NCBI RefSeq assembly: GCF_040049275.1
Contig: NZ_JBDZDT010000011.1
Span: forward strand, 62,001 to 126,000
Origin: Aquabacter sp040049275
Lineage (GTDB): Bacteria > Pseudomonadota > Alphaproteobacteria > Rhizobiales > Xanthobacteraceae
DNA: 64,000 nt
Direction of reading: 5' to 3'
This document shows, in pieces, positions 43,911 to 52,230 of this stretch. Below the pieces are notes generated by a model, which saw only the letters and a program-made list of their open reading frames with translations, made no database searches and was not told where the DNA came from. Position 1 is the stretch's first letter; every line of letters begins with the position of its first letter. Made by a program: the position numbers and the translations under genes.

Positions 43911-44168
43911 GTGCCTTGGCTTCTGGTCTGCGGGATTGGCCTCGCGTTCGGCTTCGTGTTCAGGGTCCCCGCGGTCCTCGCCATGGGCACCCTCCTGTTC
44001 GCCGCGGCCGTTGGCGCGGAGCGGCTGCAAGGGGCAGGCTGGGCCGATGCGGCCTTGTCCGGCTTCATCCTGCTGGCGCTGTTCGAGGGGGCGTATCTGG
44101 CGGGTGTGCTGCTTGCCGCCGGGCTGACGCGCATGAAGGCGCGACGGTCGCGCGGCGGCCGGCACTGA
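43911..44168 (+). CDS. small two- to three-helix membrane protein of unknown function
   Basis: GTG 43911 follows GGGGAGG (43897-43903) with 7-nt spacing and opens an 85-residue frame. It has hydrophobic segments LLVCGIGLAFGFVFRVPAVL near 4-23, MGTLLFAAAVGAE near 25-37 and ALSGFILLALFEGAYLAGVL near 48-67, then a basic tail. No family was recognised. It is divergent from the polymerase gene and convergent with the ExoY-like gene, lying between the two. The strong ribosome-binding site and clean hydropathy argue that it is real. Confidence 0.55.
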   Translation: MPWLLVCGIGLAFGFVFRVPAVLAMGTLLFAAAVGAERLQGAGWADAALSGFILLALFEGAYLAGVLLAAGLTRMKARRSRGGRH

Positions 44169-44205
44169 AGGGACGCGGGCGCGCCGCAATGTGGGGGTGC
44201 GGCGC

Positions 44206-44919
44206 TCACGAGGTGCGGTCGTAGCGCATCACCGCCGGAATGGTCTTCAGGAGAATGACCACGTCGTTTCGGAACGACCATTGGCGGACATAGGCGCAGT
44301 CCAGGGCCACCCGCTCGGGATAGGACAGGCTGCTCCGGCCGCTCACCTGCCACAGCCCGGTGAGCCCGGGGCGGGCTTTGAGATAATCCGATGCGCCCGC
44401 CCCGTAGCGCTCTAGCTCTTCCGCGACGATGGGCCTTGGCCCGACGCAGCTCATGTCGCCGCGCAGCACGTTGATGAGCTGCGGCAGCTCATCGATGCTG
44501 GAGCTGCGCAGGATCTTGCCCAAGGTCGTGATGCGGGGATCGTTCTGGAGCTTGCGAGTCTCCTGCCATTCCCGCGCGGCGTCCGGATTGCAGGCGAGAT
44601 GGTGCACGAGGGCCGTGTCGGCGTCCCGGACCATGGTGCGGAATTTGAGGCAGCAGAACGTGTTGCCGTTCAGGCCGACGCGCCGATGGCCGAAGATCAC
44701 GGGGCCGCCCGTGGTCACCTTGATCAGCAGCGCCGTCATGAGCATGAGCGGCAAGAGCATGATCAGCGCCAGGAGGGCAATGGGAATGTCCGTCGCCCGC
44801 TTGACCCAGCCGCCGATGCACGGCGCCGGAGACTGCCAGGACGAGAAGCCCGGCAGGGTGGGGAAAAAGCGCCGCGTCCCCTTCAGCGGGCTTCGCTCCA
44901 TATCGACGGGATGAACCAT
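44206..44919 (-). CDS. exoY: undecaprenyl-phosphate sugar phosphotransferase (ExoY-like)
   Basis: This 237-residue bacterial sugar transferase has one membrane segment (IPIALLALIMLLPLMLMTAL near 45-65) and the conserved catalytic domain: GPVIFGHRRVGLNG near 72-85, FCCLKFRTM near 88-96, SSSIDELPQL near 138-147, SCVGPRP near 156-162 and RPGLTGLWQVSGR near 184-196. It transfers the first sugar-1-phosphate to undecaprenyl phosphate and so primes repeat-unit synthesis. AGAGGA lies 9 nt upstream of ATG 44919. Length matches ExoY-type short forms rather than WcaJ long forms. Confidence 0.93.
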   Translation of the reverse strand: MVHPVDMERSPLKGTRRFFPTLPGFSSWQSPAPCIGGWVKRATDIPIALLALIMLLPLMLMTALLIKVTTGGPVIFGHRRVGLNGNTFCCLKFRTMVRDADTALVHHLACNPDAAREWQETRKLQNDPRITTLGKILRSSSIDELPQLINVLRGDMSCVGPRPIVAEELERYGAGASDYLKARPGLTGLWQVSGRSSLSYPERVALDCAYVRQWSFRNDVVILLKTIPAVMRYDRTS

Positions 44920-45295
44920 GCTCGCGATCCTCTCGTTCGATACACGTTTCCGGCCTGGAACGCGGCTGAACGCATGGAGTGAACATCCGAAGAGCGTGTT
45001 GCCACGCTCCCCCTCCCCCGCCGTCTCGAAAAGCCCCCAGCCCGCCTCCCTTTTCTCGCATTTGCGAATGACACAATGGGCCGCAAAGCGTTCAACAGGC
45101 CAAAGCTAAGCTTAAGAATTCTGAGGCGCAGCGTGAAATAACGCTGCAACCATCTTCAATGCCGCGCCGCACCAAGGAAAGGGCTTAAAGGGCGTATAGC
45201 GCATCTTACGGGCACAGCCGCCCTACACACTTCTCGGTAGCGGCTATCGCACTTCGCGGCGCGCCTGATGCCCCCGATGGACGCACACCTTTCGG
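44920..45295. other. 376-bp intergenic region upstream of the ExoY-like gene
   Basis: No gene is apparent. The region is the likely promoter of the ExoY-like gene on the minus strand and contains the 7-bp dyad at 45128-45147 in its more AT-rich middle. Confidence 0.5.
45128..45147. promoter_or_regulatory. perfect 7-bp dyad GCAGCGT-N6-ACGCTGC
   Basis: The arms 45128-45134 and 45141-45147 are perfectly complementary around GAAATA. The dyad lies about 210 bp upstream of the ExoY-like start and about 150 bp downstream of the glycosidase-like stop. It could be an operator or the stem of a weak terminator for the glycosidase-like gene; no T-run follows on the minus strand, which favours an operator. 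Confidence 0.35.
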
Positions 45296-46315
45296 TCAGC
45301 GGGGCGCGCCCGTGGAAATCGTCTTCTTGACGGCGGAATAAGCGGGCTTGGTCTTGCCGAGCATCCATCCTCCTTGTGGACGAGCATCGAGCCGGACGAG
45401 CCCCATATAGGCCTCGAAATTCGGCGCCCAATACGTCTCGTCCAGCAGCTCGTAGATGTGCGCGGCCTCGACCTTATAAGGGCCCGACAATTCGCGAAGG
45501 CGCAGCATGGTCCGCCGCAGTCCCTCGGCCTGTTCCTTCTCGCTCTTCTGGCTGCCATTGGGATGGTTGAACTCGGTCACCCAGATGGGTTTTCCATATT
45601 CCACGAGCGTCTTGAAGGGTTCCTCCGGGTCTTCCCCATACATGTGCCAGACGGTGATTTCCCATTGGATGCCGTCATTATCGAGCCGCTCGAAGATGCC
45701 GAGATGCCCCCAGCCGGCGGTGCCGATGGCCCGCCGCACCGTCGGGCTCGCGGCGCGTGCGCCCTCCGTTAGCCCCCGCAGCGCCGCCGCCACCTTCACG
45801 TAGCGCGGGCCGTAATAATCCAGCGGCCCAACGCCGCCCGGCATGCCCCACTCACAGGGATACTGGGTGCCGTCATCGCGCATTTCGCAAGGGTGGATGA
45901 GGGCGAAGATCTCCATCTCGTTGCCGAGCTCCCAGACGGAGACGTCGTCCTTGAAGCGCGCCACGAAGGTCTCGGCCATGGCGTAGGCCTGCTTATGGAT
46001 CTCGTCCTCGCTCAGCTTTTCGAGATCGAGGTGGGGGATGAGGATGGGAAGGATCTCCACCCCCCGCGCCTTCCCGGCTGCGATGAGCTTGGCGAGCGCA
46101 TCCATCTGGTCTGTCGAGTACAGATCCACCCGGTAGGACTTCATGCCGAGGTCCTTCACCAGATCGAGCTGCGTCTCGATGCTCACGCCGGGATAGGACA
46201 CCACCGGGTGGCCGTTTATCCCCCACATGAGATCGGCGCGGGCCGGCGCCGCATGTCCGAAGGTGACGCAGGCGAGGAGCGCGCAGGTCCGCGCGAGGAG
46301 CTTGGGTAAAAGCAT
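45296..46315 (-). CDS. secreted glycoside-hydrolase-like protein (clan GH-A-type TIM barrel)
   Basis: This 339-residue protein has a signal peptide (LLARTCALLACVTFGHAAPARA, residues about 6-27) and a barrel-like domain. VSVWELGNEMEIF near 124-136 supplies the Asn-Glu acid/base pair, and GKPIWVTEFNHPNG near 240-253 the nucleophile-type glutamate, the usual strand 4 and strand 7 positions of clan GH-A enzymes. AGGAGG lies 4-5 nt upstream of ATG 46315. It probably cuts or trims a polysaccharide in the periplasm or outside the cell; many exopolysaccharide loci carry such enzymes. The exact GH family was not recognised. Confidence 0.75.
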   Translation of the reverse strand: MLLPKLLARTCALLACVTFGHAAPARADLMWGINGHPVVSYPGVSIETQLDLVKDLGMKSYRVDLYSTDQMDALAKLIAAGKARGVEILPILIPHLDLEKLSEDEIHKQAYAMAETFVARFKDDVSVWELGNEMEIFALIHPCEMRDDGTQYPCEWGMPGGVGPLDYYGPRYVKVAAALRGLTEGARAASPTVRRAIGTAGWGHLGIFERLDNDGIQWEITVWHMYGEDPEEPFKTLVEYGKPIWVTEFNHPNGSQKSEKEQAEGLRRTMLRLRELSGPYKVEAAHIYELLDETYWAPNFEAYMGLVRLDARPQGGWMLGKTKPAYSAVKKTISTGAPR

Positions 46316-46520
46316 CGGGCCTCCTGGAACCGGCGGGTTTGGGAAACCGGCCGCCGCCAGGAAGCGGGCATGCCGGCGCAATCGGCCCGGCGACCGGGCC
46401 GAATTCAGACGAGAGCGCGCTCCGATACGGGGCCAGGCGAGACTGCCCGCCGGCTCCATGGGCGCCGTGTGTGCATCGCCCAGTCGCTTTCTGGACCGGC
46501 GGTACACCCAACGGATGATG

Positions 46521-47726
46521 TCACACGCGCGCGGCGGCCGGTTTGGCTGATGCCTTCATGTCTGAGGCGAGCAGCCCGCCCCAGCGCGCGATGTAGCGTT
46601 CCAGCGACATGGAGCGGGCGTGCTCCTGCAATTGGGCAATCCTGCGCGTGCGCTCGGCGGCCGTCATGTCGACAAGCTGGCGCATTCCAGCAGCGATGTC
46701 GTCCACGGAACGAGGGTCCACGAGGATGGCGCCCGCATTGGCCGCTTCAAGAAGAGCGCCCTGCGAGCTGATGAGGGGAACGAGGCCGTTCTTCGCCGCC
46801 TCCAGTGCCGGCAGGCCGAAGCCTTCCAGAAGGCTCGGCAGCACGAAGCCCTTTGCGTGGCGATAGAGCCAGCGCAGCTCCGCATCGCGCAGATATCCCA
46901 GCCAGCGCACCCCTGGAGTCTCGTCCACCAGGCGCTCCACGGCGGCCGCGTCGTTGCCGCGGGGGCCGCACAGGACATATTCGAAGCCGCGCTCGCGCAG
47001 GCCGGAGCGCTGAAACGCCTCGATGCTGCGCTGGTGGTTCTTGCGCACTTCAAGGGCGCCGACAGTGAGGAGGAAAGGCGCCTTCATGTCCCTGGGCTCA
47101 ACGTCCTCGCCCCGTTCGGAATCCGTACGGGTATAGAGCGGGATTACTTCCAGGAACCGGAAATCATCGCCGAAGAGCGAGACGAACTCCAGCCGCGACG
47201 CCTCGCTGACGAACACCATTCCGGGGCGGGCCGCGCTGATCAGCCGGTAGGCCTCGCGGTAGCGCTCCGCGGTGTTGCCGTCGAAGGCGTCCGGCAAGGT
47301 GAGCGGCCCCACATCGTGGCACAGCACGATGTCGCCGGGCGCGACGCCTGAGAAAAGCACGTAGAGCGGATCGAGAAACAGCGTTCGCTCGGTGGAGATG
47401 GCATTGCCGCGCCGGTGCAGCATGCGGCTCAGCAGTGGAAAGGCGAGCTCCAGCAGCATCGCGGTGCCAAGCAGGCGGCGCGTCACCCCCTGCGGCTCCG
47501 AACGCAGCCGTAAACGCCAATATCTCTGGGCCACAAACAATTCAGGAAAATGCCTGACTATGTCGCGCGTTACATAGTATGCGCCGGTTTTATTGATGAG
47601 AGAAAGCGAAAAATCTACAATATATTCACGCCGATGAATATCAAACCCATTCCGCAAATCGTCATGATTTGGGGAAAAGTTATCATCCGACCAATCTTCT
47701 GTGGCTTTGATCATGTATTTCGCCAT
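46521..47726 (-). CDS. glycosyltransferase family 4
   Basis: This GT-B enzyme of about 401 residues has YIVDFSLSLINKTGAYYVTR near 35-55 at its N-terminal core, a donor domain with LLTVGALEVRKNHQRSIEAF near 225-245, and LLEGFGLPALEAAKNGLVPL near 308-328 carrying the E-x7-E motif. The first 40 codons lie in unusually AT-rich DNA. ATG 47726 or ATG 47714 are possible starts, neither with a strong ribosome-binding site. The glycosidase-like gene follows 205 bp downstream on the same strand, and the flippase gene at 47980 is divergent. Confidence 0.85.
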   Translation of the reverse strand: MAKYMIKATEDWSDDNFSPNHDDLRNGFDIHRREYIVDFSLSLINKTGAYYVTRDIVRHFPELFVAQRYWRLRLRSEPQGVTRRLLGTAMLLELAFPLLSRMLHRRGNAISTERTLFLDPLYVLFSGVAPGDIVLCHDVGPLTLPDAFDGNTAERYREAYRLISAARPGMVFVSEASRLEFVSLFGDDFRFLEVIPLYTRTDSERGEDVEPRDMKAPFLLTVGALEVRKNHQRSIEAFQRSGLRERGFEYVLCGPRGNDAAAVERLVDETPGVRWLGYLRDAELRWLYRHAKGFVLPSLLEGFGLPALEAAKNGLVPLISSQGALLEAANAGAILVDPRSVDDIAAGMRQLVDMTAAERTRRIAQLQEHARSMSLERYIARWGGLLASDMKASAKPAAARV

Positions 47727-47809
47727 AATGATAAGCAATATTACACAATATATCTCTCTATCAACTACACCGTGCGGGCAATCCGAACGCACAAAGAGGT
47801 AGTCCCTCG

Positions 47810-47826
47810 CCTGCCGTAACGGCAGG
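47810..47826. promoter_or_regulatory. 17-bp palindrome between divergent polysaccharide genes
   Basis: CCTGCCGT-A-ACGGCAGG is a perfect 8-bp dyad in the interval between the GT4 gene (minus) and flippase copy 2 (plus). Position and symmetry fit an operator controlling either or both promoters. No consensus from a known regulator was recognised. Confidence 0.4.
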
Positions 47827-47979
47827 TCGCCGCCGGAAATGCCCGGCGTCCCTACTCCTTTGCGTTGATGCATTGCACCTTGAGGTGAGAGCCGCGCGCG
47901 GCGCGCCCGCTGTACCTTTGCATTGGCGGCGTGCGCCATGCTGTTGGGTTCATCTCATCATCTCCGGCGGGGAGGGTTC

Positions 47980-49485
47980 ATGTCGGTCCGACGTGCATTC
48001 CTGTTCTCGGTCTCCGAGCGCTACGTGGTCATGGGCGCCAACTTCCTGATGGTTGCCATCGTCGCGCGGGTGCTCACCCCGGAGGAATTCGGCTTTGCGG
48101 TCGTCGGCGCGGCCATCCTCGCGGTCGTGGAATCGTTCAGGGACTTCGGCGCCCTGAGCTTCATCGTGCAGCGGAAGGAGCTGGAGGCGCAGGAAGCCCG
48201 GACCGCGGCCACCATCATGCTGGCGACCACGCTCCTGATCGCCGCCATCGTCTGGGTGGCCGCGGCGCCGCTTGCGGATTTCTACGAGCGGGACGGGCTG
48301 CGACCCTATCTTCAGGTGATCGCGCTGACCCTGCTGGCGGGGCCATTGACGGGTCCCCTCATCGCCTTGCTCCAGAGGGACATGCATTTCGGGTCGATCG
48401 CCATCATCAACGTGGCCACCGCCCTCACCACCGCCGCCGGCACGCTGGCCATGGCGCTGCTCGGCGCCAGCTATATGAGCTTTGCCTGGGGCGGCGCGGC
48501 GGGCGCAGCGGTGGGCGCGGTGCTCGCCATGGCCCTCCGGCGGGACTTCTGGATCTTCCGACCCTCCCTTAGGGACTGGCGGACCACCCTGTCATTCGGC
48601 AGCTATTGGACTGCCACCGGGCTCCTCAACAAGATCTACGATTATGTTCCCTCCCTGGTGCTGGGGCGGAGCCTCGGTTTTGAGGCCATGGGGCTCTACA
48701 GCCGCGCGGCCATGGTGAGCCAGCTTCCCGACAAGTGCCTGCTGGCGGGGCTGCTGCCCATCGCGCTCCCGGCCATGGCGGCGGAGGCGCGCGAGGGGCG
48801 CAGCCTGAAGACGGCCTATCTGCTCAGCCTCACCTACATCACCGTCATGCAGTGGCCGGCTTTGCTGCTGCTCGCCTTCCTCGCCCATCCCGTGGTGCTC
48901 ATCCTGCTAGGGGACCAGTGGCTCGGCATCGTCCCGCTGGTCCAGATCATGAGCCTGGCCCTGCTCCCGTCCTTCCTCACCATGCTGGCCTACCCCCTTC
49001 TCGTCGCGGCCGGGGGCGTGCGCGACGCCTTTCTCGCGACGCTCGTCGCAGTGCCCCTGTGCACGCTGGTGGCCGGGGCCGCGGCGCTGTACGGGCTGGA
49101 GGCGGCGGCGCTCAGCATGTTCGCCACCGCGCCGATCCAGACCATCATCTGGCTGCACGTGATCCGCCGTCGCGTGCCGTGCCAATGGCGTGAGATCGCC
49201 GGCGCGCTCGCCGGCAGCATCGTCGTGTGCGCGTCCAGCGCCGTGGTCCCGGCTGTCGTCCTCGCGCTCAACGGCTTCAGCTTCGAGCTGTCGATCCCCG
49301 CCGCTATCGTCTCCGCCATCGGCGCCGTGGCGGGATGGGCGCTGGCATTGGTGCGCACGCGCCATCCCTTCCGCTCGGAAATCGATCACATGGGGAAATC
49401 CGCGCGCAGCAGGCTTGCCGCCGCGCGCGCCGCAGGCATGGCCTTGCTCTCCCGCAGGCGCCTGCGTGCAAGAGGAGTGGGCTGA
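47980..49485 (+). CDS. MOP-superfamily polysaccharide flippase (Wzx-like), copy 2
   Basis: This 501-residue protein has the same helix pattern as copy 1 at 40653-42161 and shares long near-identical blocks (TPEEFGF, LLAGP, GASYMSFAWG, FWIFRPSL, LPDKCLLAGLLPIALPAMAA). ATG 47980 follows GGGGAGGG closely. The stop overlaps the start of the fused glycosyltransferase gene (TGATG). It heads a four-gene plus-strand unit with a GT2-methyltransferase, a deacetylase and a GT2, and may flip a repeat unit different from that handled by copy 1 (inference). Confidence 0.9.
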   Translation: MSVRRAFLFSVSERYVVMGANFLMVAIVARVLTPEEFGFAVVGAAILAVVESFRDFGALSFIVQRKELEAQEARTAATIMLATTLLIAAIVWVAAAPLADFYERDGLRPYLQVIALTLLAGPLTGPLIALLQRDMHFGSIAIINVATALTTAAGTLAMALLGASYMSFAWGGAAGAAVGAVLAMALRRDFWIFRPSLRDWRTTLSFGSYWTATGLLNKIYDYVPSLVLGRSLGFEAMGLYSRAAMVSQLPDKCLLAGLLPIALPAMAAEAREGRSLKTAYLLSLTYITVMQWPALLLLAFLAHPVVLILLGDQWLGIVPLVQIMSLALLPSFLTMLAYPLLVAAGGVRDAFLATLVAVPLCTLVAGAAALYGLEAAALSMFATAPIQTIIWLHVIRRRVPCQWREIAGALAGSIVVCASSAVVPAVVLALNGFSFELSIPAAIVSAIGAVAGWALALVRTRHPFRSEIDHMGKSARSRLAAARAAGMALLSRRRLRARGVG

Positions 49486-51161
49486 TGAGAGCGTCCGCGC
49501 CGCCTGCAAGGAGTTGGGGGGACGAGGCGCGGCCGGCCGTGGCCGAGCGCCCGCTCGTGTCCGTGGTGATCCCTTGCTACAACCAGGGCCAGTTCCTGCG
49601 CGAGGCCATCGAAAGCGTCCTGGCGCAAACATGGCGCCCCCTGGAGGTGGTCGTCGTCGATGACGGCTCGGTCGACTGCACGCCCGAGGTCATGGCGCTA
49701 TTCCCCGGCATCACCGCCATCCGGCAGGCCAATGGGGGACTCTCGGCGGCCCGCAATACCGGGCTCAATGCCAGCCGGGGCGCGTTCGTCACCTTCCTCG
49801 ATGCGGACGACCTGCTCCTGCCCAATGCGCTCGCCGCGGGGATGGAAGCCCTTGAGAAGCACCCCGACTGGGCGTTCGTATGGGGTGGCTACCGCATGGT
49901 GGACTCCCGCGGCCTCGCCTTGGGCGAGCCCTCAGTGCCCGGCGTGGCGTCGCGGCACTATGATCTGCTGCTGAGCCGCAACTACATCGCCATGCACGCG
50001 ACCGTGCTCTACCGCCGGGATGCCCTAGACCGCTTCGGCGGCTTCGACATCTCCCTTTTGTCCTGCGAGGACTACGACCTGTATCTGCGCATCGCACGGG
50101 AATCCACCATCGGCTTTCATCCCAATGTCGTGGCCTGCTATCGGCGCCACGACAGCAACATGTCGCGCAATCCCGACCTCATGCTGAGCTGCGCCCTCGA
50201 GGTGCTGAACCGACAGAAGCCGTATCTCGCCAACGACAATTCTCGGCGGGCCGCCTTTGAAAGCGGCGTCCGGTTCCACCGCGAACGCGAAGGGAGCGAA
50301 ATGCTCCGCCGCTCGCTCTCGAAGGGCGGATGGGAAGGAGTGAAGGGCATCATGTCGGCGATCCGCATGTCGCGCCTCTCTTTCGTGAGGCTTTCCACAC
50401 GGCAATTCGCACGCTCCGCCTATGCGGCGCTCCTGCCGGCCCTGCCGCCGGGCGCCCGTACGCGCGTGGAGGCGATGCGGGAGGCCGTTCGCCTGAAGCC
50501 CCCTCTGGGCTTCGTGCGCTTCGGCAGCCTGCGGCGCCTTCATCCCATCAGCCGACATTTCGGCTATGACCGGGGCCAGCCCATCGACCGGGTCTATATC
50601 GAGGGCTTCCTGGAGCGCCAGGCGGGCGACGTGCGCGGCCACGTGCTGGAAATCGGCGACCGCACCTATACGCAGAGGTTCGGCGGCGCCCGCGTGACCG
50701 CCAGCGCGGTGCTGAACATCAATCCGGACGTTCCCGGAACCACGTTCGTCGGCGACCTCGCCGACGGCAAGAACCTCCCTTCCGACGCCTTCGACTGTAT
50801 CATCCTCACGCAGACCCTCCACCTGATCTACGACCTGAAGGCGGCGCTCGACACGGTGCATCGCATCCTGAAGCCGGGGGGTGTCGTGCTCGCCACTGTT
50901 CCCGGCATCAGCCAGATCGACCATCATGACTGGGGGCACACCTGGTTCTGGTCCCTGACCCCGCGCTGCGCCAAGCGGCTGTTCGGGGACGTGTTCCCGC
51001 AAGATCAGGTGGAGGTGGAGAGCCACGGCAACGTGCTCACCAGCATCGGTGCGCTCCACGGCCTTGCGGCGAGCGAGCTGCGCCCCGACGAAATCGCCCA
51101 TCAGGACCCTCAATATCCCATGGTGGTGACGGTGCGGGCCCGCAAAGCGGAGGCGGCATGA
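49485..51161 (+). CDS. bifunctional glycosyltransferase family 2 / methyltransferase
   Basis: This 558-residue fusion has an N-terminal GT2 domain (about 24-250; LVSVVIPCYNQGQFLREAIE, FLDADDLLLP near 104-113, CEDYDLYLRIARES near 192-205). A linker of about 100 residues with basic stretches leads to a C-terminal methyltransferase-like domain (about 380-550). Its motifs are GHVLEIGDRTYTQRF, FDCIILTQTLHLIYDLKAAL and RILKPGGVVLATVPG. Motif I reads LEIGDRTY rather than the usual glycine-rich E-x-G-x-G-x-G, so SAM binding may be altered. ATG 49485 shares a base with the flippase stop. It may add a sugar and then methylate or cap it. Confidence 0.85.
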   Translation: MRASAPPARSWGDEARPAVAERPLVSVVIPCYNQGQFLREAIESVLAQTWRPLEVVVVDDGSVDCTPEVMALFPGITAIRQANGGLSAARNTGLNASRGAFVTFLDADDLLLPNALAAGMEALEKHPDWAFVWGGYRMVDSRGLALGEPSVPGVASRHYDLLLSRNYIAMHATVLYRRDALDRFGGFDISLLSCEDYDLYLRIARESTIGFHPNVVACYRRHDSNMSRNPDLMLSCALEVLNRQKPYLANDNSRRAAFESGVRFHREREGSEMLRRSLSKGGWEGVKGIMSAIRMSRLSFVRLSTRQFARSAYAALLPALPPGARTRVEAMREAVRLKPPLGFVRFGSLRRLHPISRHFGYDRGQPIDRVYIEGFLERQAGDVRGHVLEIGDRTYTQRFGGARVTASAVLNINPDVPGTTFVGDLADGKNLPSDAFDCIILTQTLHLIYDLKAALDTVHRILKPGGVVLATVPGISQIDHHDWGHTWFWSLTPRCAKRLFGDVFPQDQVEVESHGNVLTSIGALHGLAASELRPDEIAHQDPQYPMVVTVRARKAEAA

Positions 51162-52204
51162 TCCCGGTGCCCGCGAGCCTTGCACCCATGCGGCGCTTCC
51201 TGCGCCGGAAGCGGCGCGCGGGCCTTCCCATCATCCTCATGTATCACCGCATCGGTGACACGGCGGGCGAGGCGTCCAGTGACCCCTGGGGCAGCGCGGT
51301 GTCCCCGGCCCGCTTCGCCCAGCACCTGGACATCCTGCGCCGCCGCCGGGTGGTGCTCAGCCTGCGCCAGCTCGCCGCCCGCCTTGCGGCCGGCACGCTG
51401 CCGCACAATGGCGTGGTGGTCACCTTCGACGACGGCTATGCCGACAATCTCCATGCGGCAAAGCCCCTCCTGGAGACGCACGACGTGCCGGCCACGGTGT
51501 TCGCCGTCGCCTCGGCCATCGGCCGTCCAACGGGGTTCTGGTGGGACGAGCTTGCCGCCATCCTGCTGCGGCCCGGCGCGCTTCCCCCGACATTGCGACT
51601 GGAGACCGGCGGGACCACCCAAGGCTGGGATCTCGGCGCGGCCGCCCATCTCACGGCCGCAGACGCCGAGGCGTGCCGGGACTGGCGCGGATGGCAGCCC
51701 CCGCCGACGCCGCGCCATGCGCTGTTCCTCAGCCTCTGGCGGTGGCTGCGCGAACGCCCGGACACGCAGCGCCTTGAAAGCCTCGACGCGCTGCGCGCCT
51801 GGGCGGGGGACGGCGCCCGCCCGGCCGCCTCGCCCCGGCCGCTGACCGGGGAGGAGCTTGTCCGCCTCGCCGAGGGCGGGCTCGTGGAGATCGGCGCGCA
51901 CACCGCCACCCACGCGCCGCTGCCCCGGCTGGGCGCGGCGCTGCGTGATCGCGAGGTGGCCGGCTCCAAGGCGAGCCTGGAGGCACGTCTCGGGCACGAA
52001 GTGCGCGCCTTCTCCTATCCCCACGGCGAGCACGACGCGGCGAGCATCGCCAGCGTGCGTCAAGCGGGCTTTGCATGCGCCTGCATCACCGGCGAGACCC
52101 ATGTGCGCCGGCACACCGACCCGCTGTGCCTGCCGCGCATCCAGGCGGACGACTGGGACGGGGAAGAGTTCGAGCGGCGGCTCTCCCAGGAATTCATCGC
52201 CTAG
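51158..52204 (+). CDS. polysaccharide deacetylase (NodB-homology, CE4-like)
   Basis: This 348-residue protein has ILMYHRI near 26-32, the metal-site motif TFDDGYADN near 89-97 and HTATH near 248-252, the first two catalytic motifs of carbohydrate esterase 4 enzymes. YPHGEHD near 276-282 supplies a later motif. No signal peptide is visible, only a basic N-terminus. It overlaps the fusion gene stop (ATGA). It would remove N- or O-acetyl groups from a glycan or lipid-linked sugar, matching its place among glycosyltransferases. Confidence 0.9.
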   Translation: MIPVPASLAPMRRFLRRKRRAGLPIILMYHRIGDTAGEASSDPWGSAVSPARFAQHLDILRRRRVVLSLRQLAARLAAGTLPHNGVVVTFDDGYADNLHAAKPLLETHDVPATVFAVASAIGRPTGFWWDELAAILLRPGALPPTLRLETGGTTQGWDLGAAAHLTAADAEACRDWRGWQPPPTPRHALFLSLWRWLRERPDTQRLESLDALRAWAGDGARPAASPRPLTGEELVRLAEGGLVEIGAHTATHAPLPRLGAALRDREVAGSKASLEARLGHEVRAFSYPHGEHDAASIASVRQAGFACACITGETHVRRHTDPLCLPRIQADDWDGEEFERRLSQEFIA

Positions 52205-52230
52205 GGCCGGCAGCAGCGGGGACAATCCAG

